From Gorsachius magnificus (Eukaryota; Chordata; Aves; Pelecaniformes; Ardeidae), in the NCBI GenBank assembly GCA_034008185.1, contig CM067095.1, forward strand, positions 5,254,610 through 5,318,609: DNA of 64,000 nucleotides. Reading direction: 5' to 3'. Shown here in pieces: positions 45,201 through 59,481 of this stretch. Numbering within the stretch: the stretch's first letter is position 1; the number at the start of each line of letters is the position of its first letter. The position numbers and the translations under genes are program-made. A model generated the notes under the pieces. It saw nothing but the letters and a program-made list of their open reading frames with translations. It had not been told where the DNA came from and made no database searches.

Positions 45201-48200
45201 TTCCCCATCTGCTTCTTTGCATGACAGACCAGGAATGGTGGTAAAAGCTTCAAGCCTCTTTCTTCCTGCCTCCTTTTCTTCTTATAAGAAAAAAAAAAAA
45301 ATTCATGGCAAGTTTCAGTACCAGAGAGTGGCTACCCAGCAGTAGCATAGCTAGACCTGGTCTGGTATAGCAACTCTTCCCATTACACGCTGTTATTATT
45401 GCAAGGTCAGCCTATGCGCTGATATCTCAGGTCTATGAATAATAAATAATCAACTTGGTGGTTAGAGTCTTCCTTGAGTATGGGAAGTACTAAACAGAAA
45501 AATAATCCTCTTCTACTTGTACAAATCCATGGCAGGGGGAGGGTGGAGTAGGGACAGGCCACTATAGGGTCTGGTGTTAATATGTGGAACAATTTTACAG
45601 CAGTAGGAAAAAGCCTTTCTGGCAGCCTTAGTTCTCAAACTCAGTGTAAGAACATTTTCATTCCTCTTACAAGCTCTCAGCAGCAAATGGTCTTATAGTT
45701 CAGTTTGAATATCCTTATTCATATTCTTGCCGATGAAAAGGGGGTTCCAATTTTGGGAAGAGAAAAGGCTAATTTGCCTATATTTCCTTTCTAGAATTCT
45801 CGGGGCCCTACTGGAGCTCACAGAAGTCATCTGGGACTTCAGGAGGATTTAAACCAGGCCATAAGTACTGCTGGCTTGGATTAGTAATGATGTACATTGA
45901 GGACATCTGTATTTGGGTTTGGGTGGAGTCCCTTCATGGTAGAAGAGTTGGTAATACTTTTACAGCACCTTTCATCAGAGCATTTCAGAGTTTCACAAAT
46001 ATCTAATTACAGAAACTATTCAATTATGTGAAATCCTTGGTCCTGGGGGAGTACAGGCAGCACCATTATGCTTCAATATAAAGCAGGGGTGGGTGGTGTT
46101 CAAAGTGGCAAAACAAAAGCAAATTTGCCACATGCAAGCCATAACCTGCTGCGCTATCTCATTTTCATCCAGTATTTTATTCTTCTCATTTCTTTATATT
46201 AGCAGCCAGGTTGCAACATCAAACCACTTGAACCAAATGGGCTGGTACAAGCCTCCATTCAGAACTACTGTCAGCTCTGAAGAAGGGACTTTTGGAAGTT
46301 CACCGATCTTACTGATCCATTTCTCTAGTGTTTGTGTTTCATTATTCTGTTAAGGAGTAGCAGGACTGTAGCAAGTGTTGGGTGCCAAGGCTGCCGATAA
46401 AGAGCTTCCTGAATGCAGGACATATGGGGCGAAATGCCTCTGGAAGTCCAACCAGATCCAAACCCCAGAAAGTTGGTTGCTTAGCCTTTCCAAGGAGGGT
46501 GTGCGTGCTCTGTACCGTACTTTAATTTGGGATTAACAATGGGAGATCTGATCCATTTGTTCTACCTAAATCCAGCCCTCTCCTGGTCTTGGTTAGTAAA
46601 TATTCCACTGTTGTTGAATGCCTGTGTGAGTTTTTATTAATGGGATTTTTTTTCTGGATTTGACCTAAAATGTGGAACCTTTCCTGTTAGAACTGAGGCT
46701 GGAAGCCCAGGCTGCCCATTCCCTTGTCTTCCTGCCTGTATTATAGATGTGCATGGGTGGGCAGTTCAGGTGAAGCTGAGACCTCACTATTTGAATACAA
46801 GAGCCCCAAGGAGTTGCTTATCAAGACTAACTTTAAATGCAAGCTTAACAGGCTGAACACTTTGATTTGCCTCTAAAATCAACAGTAACTTATTCCAGGT
46901 TTCCTGGTTGAAACTTGAATGGGGAAGAAGAAAGGATGTCTGCAAAGCAGATTTATTTGGAAAAATAAACTGCTCACTGGTTGGGACCCTGTAACAACAA
47001 ACCCAGTGCTTAGTTTTTCCTCTGGCTGCAGTATCTGTGATGCTTTTTTCTGCTTTCTCCCACACCCTCCCTGCTGTGCCCTCATGGTCTCTCCTTATGT
47101 GTAGGCAGTAAAGTAAAATTTACAAGCATCCTGCTCTCTGAAATCCTGGCAAAGGCGGAGTCTTGGAAATTTCCCTTTGCAGAGTGCACAAGAGGAGACT
47201 AATCCTGGAACAACGAGGTGGGGAAAGGCGCTGCTGTTGGTAGAGCATCCAAGAGTAAGGATGTGCGTTCAGACCGTAACAGACCTCTGAATGGCCAGCC
47301 TCAGCTGCAGCACTGGCTCATGTGGAAGCCTAGTTAAATATACTGCACGAAAGGGAGAGGGTTTTTCTTTCTTTGCTTTTTAAGGATCCCTATCCATGTC
47401 TTCTGCATAAGCCCTCTCACCTGTCAGTGACATTTAGTGAAACGACAACCCAGTTCCCAAAGAGCTGCAGTGGCAGCTCTGCAGCACGCTAGTGGCGATG
47501 TGGACTATTTGCAGGTTTTAGCTTTCACATGTGGAATGCTTCCTTCTCCACATGTTTGTATAACAGACTTCCAACATGTGAAACATCTGAAGCGTCTGGA
47601 TGAAACAATAGGGTTGTGCAGCTGAAAATCCAAGCACAAATAGTTCTCTTTTTTGCAAGGCCAGTTTCCACGTATACGTGTGTGTTTCGTTTGCTTTTAA
47701 AGATCCAAATTTATTTCCTGGGAAGTGGCCAGCAAAATTTGCATGGGATTGCCTTTCAGTTCCTCTTTCTCCTGTTTCTGGTACTTTGAAAACAAAGCAA
47801 TTTTGGGCACCTAAGCTACATATGGATTTCATTATTTAAATCTCACCACGTATTTGGGAGGTTATATATATAAAGCTAATTTGGGAACGCTAGTTCTACA
47901 GATTCCTATGAACATACATAACTTGCTCAGTGGACTTTTACACTGAACTCTACAAGCAAACTTTTACCGCAGCGCTATAGCTTTTGTTTTGTTAGATATT
48001 TCCTCCGGTTACCAAGCATTTCAAACAATCTGACCGTGTTTTCTACTTTTAAATATGAGCTGCTTTGGCCTGTTCAATCTATAGAAAATGAAAACCATAT
48101 TGATCTTCTAGAAACTCCCTCATCACCCCTGCCAGTTCCCACCAATCCTATCGTTTACTGTTAATTTTTTCTATGGTGTGTTGTGTACACTTTGTTAATG

Positions 48201-51200
48201 AGAACTTACTCTAGTAGAAAAAAGACCTATGCTGACCTATTAAAACCCTGAAGCAAATGACCATGGCATCTTGAACTCTTCATTACACTGCCTTACTTTT
48301 ATTTACGATGGTCCCATCATATGATTATTTGCCTGAGGAGACACTCTAAATGATGCCTTTGTTTTGGTTTCTAAAGCTTTACATTTTTTTGGATGTTTGA
48401 ATGAGGGTATTTTCTGAAAAAAAAACCCAAACAAACCACTAGATCAGGGATAGCAGCTTTGTATAGATGTAGGATCTTATTTGATGTGGCATCTTGCATC
48501 TGTATTGGAGAACCTCTATTTGTCTGTTGAGTGTCCGATCACAAGAGTTAGCTCTTTTTTTTTGACAAGTCCATAAGAAAAAGCTGGTGGTTGATGTGAA
48601 TTTTAGCACTCCCGGGTGGATGCTATCTTAGATATGTTATAGGCTTCATTAGCCATAAAAGCTAATGTTGGGATGAAAGGGGAAAACCAAGGTTCAGACT
48701 GCTCTCATAATGACATGTCTCGCTTGCATTTGTTGCATGAACATAGCATGATAAATTTATGAGGTACTAATGACAGGTTTCTGCTTAAAATAGTTCTGCT
48801 TCATGAGTGTAATAGTTGCAGTCCCCAAGGAAAAACTGCCTAGTCAAGTGAGTCTTTCCAAGCACTGGATTTGCATATTTTAAACAGATTTTTCAAATAA
48901 TTTCATAGAAAAACAATCTGTCTTTTGTCCCTTTCAGACCAAGATGAGAAGAAGGAAATTAATATTGTAACACAAGGCTGCAGTGAGGGATGAAGAAGAG
49001 TTCAGAAAAAGAGCTGGCACTGAGTTTCTAGTAAAAGCACCTGGATGTAGGGGTATCAATGAAATGAAAGAAAAAATTAGAAATGTCCTATGCCTTGGCC
49101 TAGGTCTCTTCCAGAGCATTTCTATCTGCATTTCACACTCCCACCAATATTTTACCCACTTCACGAGCATGCCTACACCTTGGCATACAACAATTACTGA
49201 GTCATCGGTGAATGCCAGGGTTACTCCTGTGGTTACTCCTTCAACCTGGGAAACTGCCAGGTAGAAAAAGTACCCATAAACTGCCAGGATCCTGCCAAGC
49301 TGAGAGAAAAGCTATTTATCCTAAGAATTTCTAGCCTTAAAAGTGTAAGTCAAAGAAAGAACTGCATAAGGAGAGACACCTCTGTGGAGTCAGACTTACA
49401 CAACTGTGACTTACAAGACTTCTTGTAGGTGAATCCAACTAAATCTTAATTAAAGAACTGAAAGGGGAGAACTAAAACTTCTGCCTATTTATGATATGGG
49501 GAAAAAGAGCAAGAATGCTTGTTATCTTCTCAATGTCCTGAGATTTCACCTATGTCGCTTTAGGTAGCCAAGTTAGCCAGTAAGCCTCCCAAAGTCCCAC
49601 CTTTGCTGAGCCGGGGAGGTAGTCTCTCAGAGGGCTGTTAAGGGCATCTCTAACTCCTGCTCTGAATTTCCCTCTGCAGGAAACACCTCTGGCTTTTGTC
49701 TGCAGAGGGAGGCAAGCCAAATTAGCCAGCAAAGCCCTGCACCCAGAGCTGGGTGAACTTCATTCATGGCCTTACATAGGAGTCTTGCATCAGGTACTCA
49801 AAATATCTGCAGCTACTGGAGAAAATTCTGCCCATTGCTTATAACTGTAGTGTAGGTTGGCATCTCTGGCCTAATAAGGGTGAACTGGTTTTGCTTCTCA
49901 CCTGAACCTCCCAAAAGTGGTGGAGCTTTACACTGCCTTTCCTCTGGTTGCTCCAAAGGCAAGCACAAAATGTCAAGTTCCAATGTATGCACAGAGTGCA
50001 TATACTGCTGATCATGCTATGGAAAGCTGCGCTGTTCCATGGGCGATTGTTCGGAAAACAGCCCCTGTTTGTGTCTCTGGGAACAAGCACTTTTTTGTAA
50101 GGAGAAAAAGGCATTGCATCTCTGGAGTTAAATGAGGAGGTCTGTTGTTCTCCACAGAAACTGGAGTGCGTCGCTGTGCCTGGTGGTTGTTGGAGTGCCC
50201 GTGTTTGGGTTTTTTGTGATTTTCCTTTTCTCCACCTCCTGTTCTCAGAGGGGATCAAGGAGGAGGGATGGTGACCTCATGGTGCAATTATGCAATCTGC
50301 TTGAGGCCAGGTATCAAAATACACTGCAGCTGTGAAGCTGGGACCTTGCCGTGGCTTGGGGGCCAGGGCCTCCTGGCTCTAATGAGATCGCTGACCTTCT
50401 CCTGCCACTTCTTCTGCAGCTGCTTTGATTCACAGAGGTTTGTTGTGGCAATGGCCTGCCTAACAGTTTGGCAAGCTGCCGCAGGAAATGCTGCATCTAC
50501 AGGCAGGCGCTGGGAGCTGGCCTCAGAGACCAGAGCAGGTGAGGATATCCTGAGCCCTGCCAGCCTCTTTCCATCCTGACAGAGCCTACTTGCCTTTGTC
50601 CAAGGGTATGCAAACACTGCCATCCTCCCTGATTTTTTTTTTTTCCCAAGAAGTAAGGAGAAGATTATCTGTTCTCTGGTGAAATAAAGCAGCGCCTTCC
50701 AAGCAAATCTTGTTGTGACACTTGAGCTCAGGGCTCAGCTGCAGCAAAGTCACATATGGAAAGAATAAGAGAAAACAGCATGCCTATAGTCTGAGGCATA
50801 TTTGGGCCTCCAAGTTTTGACGTCTAGTTCAGACTTTGCATTCTTTGCTCTAATTGCTGCACAGCATTCCTGCTTCCCTCCTCTACTCTTCTAACAATAT
50901 TTTTATTTTTCTTGTCTCCTGCAGCAGAGCAGCAGGCTTTCATGGTCCCCTTCCCTTCCTACCTGCGTATTTGTTCTTTTCAAATGTCCTGTAAACCATT
51001 AGAAACAATAGAAAACTTGGTGATAGGTGTGAAAACAAGGCCCTGTGAAGCTGTCTGATGTATGCCAAGATGGAATATAAGATGAGTCGGGTTCTTTCCT
51101 GAAAATGGGGATTGCAGAGTGGAAATGTCACATCTATAATCACTTTCATGTGGTGGAACTGCTGCTACCCACCACTGAAATAACAGAGCATCTGTTAAAA

Positions 51201-54200
51201 AAATACAGTTTTGGTTTTGCTTAAATCCAGCAGGTTGCACTTACTTCAAGAAATATTAGACTCTTGTTTAAAAACATGAGTGCAACCGCTCTGATACCAT
51301 AAATGTATTAAAAGCAAACGTGTGCTTGGCCCAGTTTCAGAGTCCCACAACTGAACCCTGTTCAGTGCTTGTTTATGTGAATTTGCTCAGGGAGCAAGGA
51401 GAGAATACGAGGTGTGCATACAGGTATATAGGTTTGTTGGGACAGGGTTATTGGGAGGGCGAGGGAGACCCCTTAGCAAGCAGGGCACTCTCATAATTGA
51501 TGAAAACCCTTTTGGAGATCAATCTGAAAATAAATCACAGTTAAGGACTGGAAAAAAGGAGACAGGGACAACTCTCTCCTAATAACTAAGCGAAGTGTTG
51601 GCAATTTTTGATATACTCTGTCAATCCCATGTCCTGATCTACTTCTGCCAGGTCTGCTACTTTCAAGCATCCAGAGGTACTTGAAGAGTTGCCCTAATAT
51701 GGGACAAGAGCATCTCCTTTTGCTGTTGTTTCATGCTTTAAACAGCAAAGGCAATTTGGCAGAGGGGGAAATGGTGATTCTAAGGCACTTTCAGGAATTC
51801 TTGTACTGCCAGGTGGAAAAATAGGTTAGATGTGCTGCTGCTGTATCTAGTTCATGCTAATGAAAGAAAATAAACCTTGCATGCAAAGATGAGCTGAAAA
51901 AGCAAAAATAAGTAGAGCGCTAATTTTATAAAGTCTCTGATTAACTTTGTCCTCCACTTGGAAAAAGTTCTACCAGCTTTGATCTCTAGATCAGTCAGCT
52001 AGTGAAGTAAATGTGGTCACTTCTTAAACTAACAGACTGGAGTTTTATATCTTACTCTTGGGATAGTCTTGCCTCAGATCCTGTATTTGACGAGCATCCA
52101 AAAGGCTCAGACTTCCCTAACTTGGAAATACTGTGAGAGGAGAACTTGGGGCTTTCGCTGGGAACCACAAGAATTGTATTTCTGGTAGCTCTGCAGCTAG
52201 TTCCAGCCACGTCAGCAAGTAAAGGCTTGTCTAGATTTTGTTTTTTCCCCTTAAGCTGGGAGTGTGGAATGACCACTTTCCCTTTTTCCTTCTCCTTTTC
52301 TTTTTAAAACCCTAAGTTTAGCATTTTCTTTCTGCTCTGGCTGAAAGTTTGGGCCACTTTGTATTTCATCCCAGGTGGTTGGCTCTGTTCAAATGTCCTC
52401 GTGAGTCTGAGTGATTTTTAACTCAGCATGAACCTCCTACTTTTGGAGGGGAGAAGGGGGAAGTAACTGAGATACCATACCTCACCCTGCATGTTTTGAG
52501 CAATTGCAAAGATGTTGGTGGAGCCAGAGTTTTAAAGAGGTCCCTGGGGCAGAATAAAATGTGAAGGAGCTGATGAGGTAGTCTCAAAGAGTTGCCAACT
52601 CTTTGAAAGAAGCACACATGTGCATGCATGTGTCCACATAAGATGTTTTTAATTTTGGAGGCATGAGGGATCCTAAATAAAGCTTGCTGGATTTTCACCC
52701 CATTGATTCTACGGTGAGCTCGGATGGCTAAATTTAGTCATCCAGAAGGAACAATCTTGGATTCTAAGACTGCATCCATCTCTGTCCAGAAAATAATTGC
52801 ATACCTCTATGGTTGCTCTTGAATCAGCTGTAGTGACAAGATAAAACTACTATAGAAGTGCCGTGTACTGCCTGCTGTCCTATTCTGGCACCAGGCAGCT
52901 GCAGTGGATTTAGTTTTTTAAATGAAGCAAAAAAAGTATCTACCTGGGTAGGGGTTCTCTCTTTCCTACTCAAAAAAAAAAAAAAGTCAGTAAAGGATCA
53001 TTTATGTAGTGGGGCTATTTTACAGGAAGGGACAAAACATAAAAGAATCTTTCAGTCAAAAGCACAGGATCATAACCAAGTATATTGACTTCAGAGTGGT
53101 TTTTTTTAAAGGTCTGCATAAATAGCTTCTATCCTCACCTTCACTCATTACTCTAGTATTAAATCTTTCTAGTACAGTCTTAAAGCAAAGACCAAAAAGC
53201 CCTTTAACTTGGATAAGGAGATAATACACATCTGTTCCTGAAAAGACTCATAAATACAGCACCTCTTAAATGTTCAGTCAGTTTGAAATACAGTGGATTA
53301 TTTCTTCTCTGTCATTTCTAAAAAGAAGTGGCAGTGACATTTTTAAGTCTGCCTGAAACTGGAAATACATGTGAGAAATGCACAGAAGCCGAGACGTGCA
53401 TAAGTCATTAATGAGGGCGCAGTGGGTTATGATCTTTGCACATCTTTTCCTTGCAAGCCTGCAATTAGGTATCTCTATTAAGTGTGTGGCTTGGCTCCTG
53501 AGGATGTCTTGGAAATTTAGTGGCTCCACTGCGTGTCTCCAGTTTCCTCTGCTGAGGCTTTCACTCTGACTCTGGGTATGCACCAACTTGCTATTTCTTG
53601 GGTGAGTATGTTATAAAAGAAAACAAACTACATTGGACAGGTCCCAAGCCAGAGAATCTGAGATTGTGCTCACAGAGGAATGACAAACATCAAGACAGGA
53701 TGAACTCCTTCCTCCTCTTTGAAATAAATAAACTTTAAAAATAAACAGTCTTTGGGATGCAAGCAAGACAGTGTCCTCCAGGATGCTGCAAACAGCAGCT
53801 CCTTGTAACCAGCATTAACGTGAATGAAGAACATTTATCACTACTTCACCTTTTTGAGCTTCAGCAAAAACTATGAGCACAAATGAGCGGAGGGTTTCCC
53901 TAGCCAGGACCTTGCATCACTTTGTTTCCACTTCTCTGCAGCAAGGCTTACATCTTTACAAGCTAAACCACATGGCCATGTCACCTTCTCTTACCACCTA
54001 CATGTCACAGAGTCCTCCCTACATCTCTGAGTTCCCAGCATCACCTCATGACAGAGCATTTATCTCTTGGAGGCAGGACAAAGAAGCTTGAGAAGCGGAG
54101 CTCTGTCTGCTTCTAGCCTAGCTAGAAGCTGCCACAACTTGCCATTCACAGCTTTTTGCAAGAACCTCCTGCAGGGTTTGAATATGGCTTCGCTCAGGAG

Positions 54201-57200
54201 GGGTCTCCTGGCTTTGATGTAAGGTGCCTCAGGAACTTGTCCTGTCCTGGCAAAATGAAGACCTCGCATCTGTGTGTGCCTCTAATCTAGCTCTAGTCTG
54301 GTCCCTTCTTTGGCAGTAATTGTGAAGAAGAAAGGATGCTAATTAAATTCTTCTCGTAGCAGGATTCCCTTACAACGTGTCGATTCCCTGACAATGTTTC
54401 TACTGGACTAATGCAGAGGCTCCAGGGCCACATTTGTAGGTGTTGTGCAAGTGGAGAGTGGAGTTGAGGGTTATATTAATCAGATGAGAACTACTCTGTC
54501 CTGTGCATATACTTGGTTGGGCCTTATAATAAACTCCCATCTGGCCAAACCAATTATTTTTCCCCCTTTCCTGCATGGGGATTCTGCTTTTTATCAGTGT
54601 CAGCTGCTTCTTGAGAGCTCTTTGGTGTAAAGCATCCAGTTTGAAGAAATCACATATAGGCTTTGTGCTGCACCCCTACGTATCAAGGGCTTGCTCTTTC
54701 TTTGAGAGATGGCGCTCCTTAGGAAGCAGACACTGGTGTCTGCGTTGAGATTTCTGAACAATGGCTTGCAGTCACTTGTGGCCACATCTGTTCCAACCCA
54801 ACATAGATGTTTGCTTAAGAAAAACCACCAGGCTCTCTACAACTGCATCGCACATGGGCTTGTTGCAAACCTGCGCTTCAGAGGGTAGCAGAGAATTCAT
54901 CCCACCATTGGGGCACCACTGCCAGAATAACCTACGAGGGACTGGCATGGGGTCCTGCCTTGTACTCCTTACTCCTGTGTTTCCTGGTTCAGAGGCCTTG
55001 TAACTCCTTACATATGTGTATCATGAGTAGCTCAATGCTGGTGCCAATATTAACTACTTGTTTCTAAAGAGTCCAAATGTCAGCACAGGAGGAGGTAAAT
55101 GCGTGCATGACAAAGGGGCAGTTTTAGTAATGGGCATAGATTTAAGCTTCTGAGTGGGTTGTGTAGTGTGAAAAGGGGAAATGAAACATCTTGACATGTT
55201 CTGAAATATTCAACCATTCAAATATTTCTGCCCAAGAAGCGATAGCTGAGATTTGAGTTACTCCTCCTCTGCAACCTGCTAAATGCTGTTCCCCAGTTAT
55301 CCTAACTCAGAAGGCAGGTAGGGTAGGCTGACCACAGTGGGCTGGAGGTTCAGCTCAACACAACTGGTTTCAACATTTGGGACTCCGAGCTGGAGTGGGA
55401 AGTACTGAAAAACAGATGAACACGACTGGTAATCTGGTTCTCCCTGCTTATAATTGACGTAATTGGTGCGGGCTTATATCAAGTGTTGTTTTTACAAAAA
55501 CAACAACCTATCATTTGCAAAGATTAAAAACGTGCCAAATTTTTTGCACGCGTCTGTCAAAAGCCCATGAGTCTATAACTTGCTGCAGAAGGGAACATCT
55601 GTGTCTAATTGATGAAACTCAGCCTTCATAATGGATGATTCAAATGAACTAATCAGTTTTGTCAGTCATTCAGTTGTGGATTATAAATTAATCAGAAATC
55701 CTTTCCCTGCCCCCCCTCGGATCTGTCTTGCATTTCCTGTCCCTTGTGGTGTTTTTCTCCTGGGCTCAGAGCAAGTCTTGAATCTTTTTGGTCTCCCAAG
55801 CCGTAATAAATGAAATATTCCCCCGCTGCCATGGCCTTTCCGCCATATTTCTGGAACGCACACATTGCACAAATTCCCCCTGCCTGGGTTCGGGGGCACA
55901 GGGTACCTGTTGGGTTTCAGCTAGATATCTCAGCCAAATGGTGGCCACATGGCTCATAGGGGAACAAGAGGCATTTGAGTTTGAATCCGAGACTCCTCGG
56001 ATGTGTGCAGAGTCTGCGAGATACTTCTCTCCAAATCACGCCAGATTCAAGTGAAAATCTGGGCAGGAAGGGGAGCCTATCTTGAGGGTGGGGGCGAGGG
56101 ATTCATGGAGGGATGCACTTACCCATTCAGCACTTCGGTGATTAATCCCACAAGATCCACTGAACCGATGGTTGCTGCTTTTGGGTGTTAACAAAGTCTT
56201 CTGGTAGTAGAGGTGGGGCTGTGAACGCCTCCAAGCGCTTTCTCAGTGTCTGAAAAAAGGCAACTAGATCAGTTCACATATTCCTCAAAATAAAATCTCA
56301 ACCCTCAATCATTGCTAATTTAAGGAGGTTTGGGCCAATCTGTAATCCTCCCACATCCAGGAGTACCACCCTGCAATAGCAACAGTTCTGGTGCACATTC
56401 TGGTTCCAAAACTGGGTACATATTTTAGTTGAAAGGTTAGGCATTATTTACTGTTTCTTGCTATGCAAATGTCTTACTTAAAAGTGAGCTCAAAAGACTC
56501 AGGGACAAAGGCAAGTCTGCACTGATCTTCTGGGACAGAGGGAAGGAATATAAGGGAAGACACATAAAAGTCCCCTTTGCTGCTTCCAAGCGGAGGGGCA
56601 ATCCTCTCCCTAATGGAAGAGGAGCATATTCACTGGGAACTGGCTAGTTTTCAGTAAAATCCAAGTGACAACAAATGTGTCTGTAATTCTGATCTGAATT
56701 AGCAAATGGATCTAAATGTTAGGGTCTATATCCTCTTAAATGGACATAAAGTTTTGCTGTTTTCACCTGGGGTTTTACCATGAATTAGCTAACTCAGAGT
56801 AAACCCCAAAATTTTACCTCCTAGAAAAAAGATCAGTAAATTTCTATTCATTTATTTTGGTATTACATGCTGTGGGACTCCTAAGGCATCAGACAGAAAA
56901 TAATGTGGTTTTGGCACATGAATGTGGTTTCTTTTTGACTTGAGACTTCAAGCCATAGTCCAGCCCAGGTGCCTTAAATGAGAAACCTGTAGTTTATTCC
57001 ACTATAATTAACATAAGCTTTGATTTAAATGACACTTTTAAAAGTCAAAGATTTTATTTCCAGTTGAATACAGAATGCAATTTTCACCCATGTTGCTGTT
57101 TTGGTCCTTTTCTATTGCCATCCTGTCATACACCCTGAAATCACTCAGAATATGAAAAGCACCTGCTGGAAAACAAAGGTCATGCCTTACAGAACAGGTC

Positions 57201-58489
57201 TGCCTTTTTGTTTTTATTTAAGGGCTTTTAACATTTGGCATTGCATTTTTTTTCCTTTCCATTTCAATATGAGCCAAGGGGACAGACTAAGAGAAAAAAA
57301 AAATCTGGAGTATTTTGATCTTTGTGGCTTTATATGGACTTCATAATTTGTTTGTTCTACTGCCAAGCTTCCTTCGTGTTTAAATAGATAACAGACCAAG
57401 ACGACTAATCATTTCCAATAAAAAACCCCCACCAAACCCAAAGCATTTATTTTCTTTTCCAATTAATGCTTGTAAACCCATGCTTCTAGGCAAGGCTTGT
57501 AACCTAAGTACTTCTGACTTATTTTTTCCCCTTTTCAAAAACAGTTGCCCAAGGTGCAGACAGGACTCTGTGCTCTGCAAATTTATGATAGAATCTTGAA
57601 AAAAGGCTCCGAGAGCGTCTTTGGGAGAAGGTAGTTGGAAATATGATGCATGAAAGCAGCCTCATGTACCTTTAGAGAAGCAGCAGCGTGGTAGTTAGTG
57701 CCACCATTTACAAACTTCCTTCCTCTTTGGAGTTTGAAGGTTATTTATGGAGAAAGAATAAACAGCAGACTTCACATGGGATTATCGCTGTGTAATGTAA
57801 AATGCATATTGATTGCTAGTTTACTAGTGAGAGCTGGTATCTGCTGTCACTGTTTTGAGAGGCTTTGTGTCTGAAGAGACTATTTACCCGACCAAAACCA
57901 CCTAGATTGTACTGCTTCTTGAAGTAAATAAGGCTGAATGGCTTTGAAACAGATGATGAGTTGGATGGATGAATCATGGGTGATCATCAATGCAAGGTGG
58001 TGGTTTTTTTTTTACATAAAAAAATGTTCTTGTAATGAAAATAACACAGATCAAGATGCTGTGGTGTCAGTTTTTCTTCAGCTTCTCAAGATTTTTAATC
58101 ACACAACCAGCTGTTTAGGGCAACACATCTGTGCAGTCAAAAAGTTGTATTTTAGCCAGAAGCAGAAATGGACGCTGCCATGGTCACTAGTAGAAAGTGA
58201 GAATTACTTAAATTACTCATCTGGGTTATGTTTCTGTGGAGGTTGATCATTCAATATACACTTCCACAGTCTCTAAGAGTGGCTTGCCATATTAGATATA
58301 TTAGATTAATGCTCCAAATGGGAAAGTAGAAGACAGCCTCAAGAAAGGGGAACTTGTTAAGCTTGTACAAGTCTATCTTATTGCAGTCCCTGAAGGGAAA
58401 GAAAAGAGTAAGAGCTTCAGTAGGTCTAGCAGACTGCATCCTGTATATCATCTCTGGCAAGATGTAAGCTTATTTGTTTTATTTCCCAG
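42287..58489 (+). other. Long stretch without supported exons, probably an intron of the CUB gene
   Basis: 16 kb of AT-rich DNA with only small open frames, none of which I could tie to a family. A plus-strand AATAAA occurs near 44161, which could end an alternative transcript or be chance. Short poly-A, poly-T and poly-C runs are scattered. Small exons cannot be excluded. Confidence 0.5.
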
Positions 58490-59481
58490 GTGTATTATTC
58501 CTGTGGTGCAGTGGTGGAATCAATGGAAAGAGGCCTGATTTTATCACCAGGTTTTCCAAACAACTACTACCCGGGGACACACTGCGTTTGGCAATTTTTC
58601 ATTCCCATGAGAACCCATCTTATCTTGGAAATTTTTGACTTCGACATTTTTGAGAGCTCTAATGAAACTCCAACCCCCTGGGATGGCTTTTCAGCCCCCG
58701 CTAAAACAGGAAATAAGGACACGCCTTCTCCTGAGGACAACCTGGACTTTGCTCTCCATACTACAAAACCCTCTCTCCAGACCTGGATGTCGAAGGTGGC
58801 TCAGAACCTGAGCAGCACAGGAGATCAGTCAAAGGACCTTGCTAGTCGCCTGGATGAACTTCCAGGAACTGCCTCAAAAAAAGATGAAGCCAAACAAGCA
58901 TCTGAAGAAAACCAGTCGAAGCAGATGAAGGAACCCAAAGTGATTACCAAGGCTCAACCAGAACTGCCATTCCCTGTGGCTGATAGTGCCATAATGCAGA
59001 TGCAAAACAGCAGTGGCCTGGAAACAGAAGAAGATTGGAAAAGAAAAATCTTACTTGCCCACCTAGCTGCTAGTGAGAGAGATGAAGTTACGGTAGAGAG
59101 CTGGACTCTTCCCACGACAGTATTGCCCATGGAAATCTCTTCCAGCCCACAGTCAGCAGTGGATATCTGTCCCCATGATGTACTATACGTTTCCGATCTC
59201 ATCACATTTTCCTCTCGCTTCTGTGGACCAAATTCACCTTTAAACAAGACCATGGTCTTTGGTTCATCTCTGGAAATGGTTGAGGTTATCATGGAACTGA
59301 TCACCACCACAGACCGGGGCCGAGGCTTTGCGATGCTCTTCGAATACAAGAACATCACCGACCCTAACACTGTAGACGCTGTGAGGCAGGAAAGAAAGGA
59401 AAACGTGATGATACTGGCAATTACAACAGGGATCGTCTTCTTTGTGCTTGCTTTGTTCTCTGCCCTCTGCATAGCTTGCAG
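58490..59481 (+). CDS. Exon of an unrecognised CUB-domain single-pass membrane protein
   Basis: A strong acceptor (TTTTATTTCCCAG) and a perfect donor (GCAG|GTAAGG) frame a 992-bp open exon of 330 codons plus two bases. Numbering from its first codon (GTG, not a start), residues 5-56 are the first half of a CUB domain: Cys5-Gly, ILSPGFPNNYYPG, Cys32-V-W, LEIFDFDIF. About 57-225 is a Ser/Thr/Glu/Lys-rich insert without Cys. At 226-287 the domain resumes with ICPHDVLYVSD (Cys227), RFCGPNSP (Cys245) and GRGFAMLFEY. A transmembrane helix follows at about 305-328, ending CIACR. N-glycosylation sequons occur at 58, 106, 141, 173, 252 and 288. The cytoplasmic tail must lie in a later exon. I do not recognise the orthologue; a cell-surface binding or adhesion role would be a guess. 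Confidence 0.85.
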
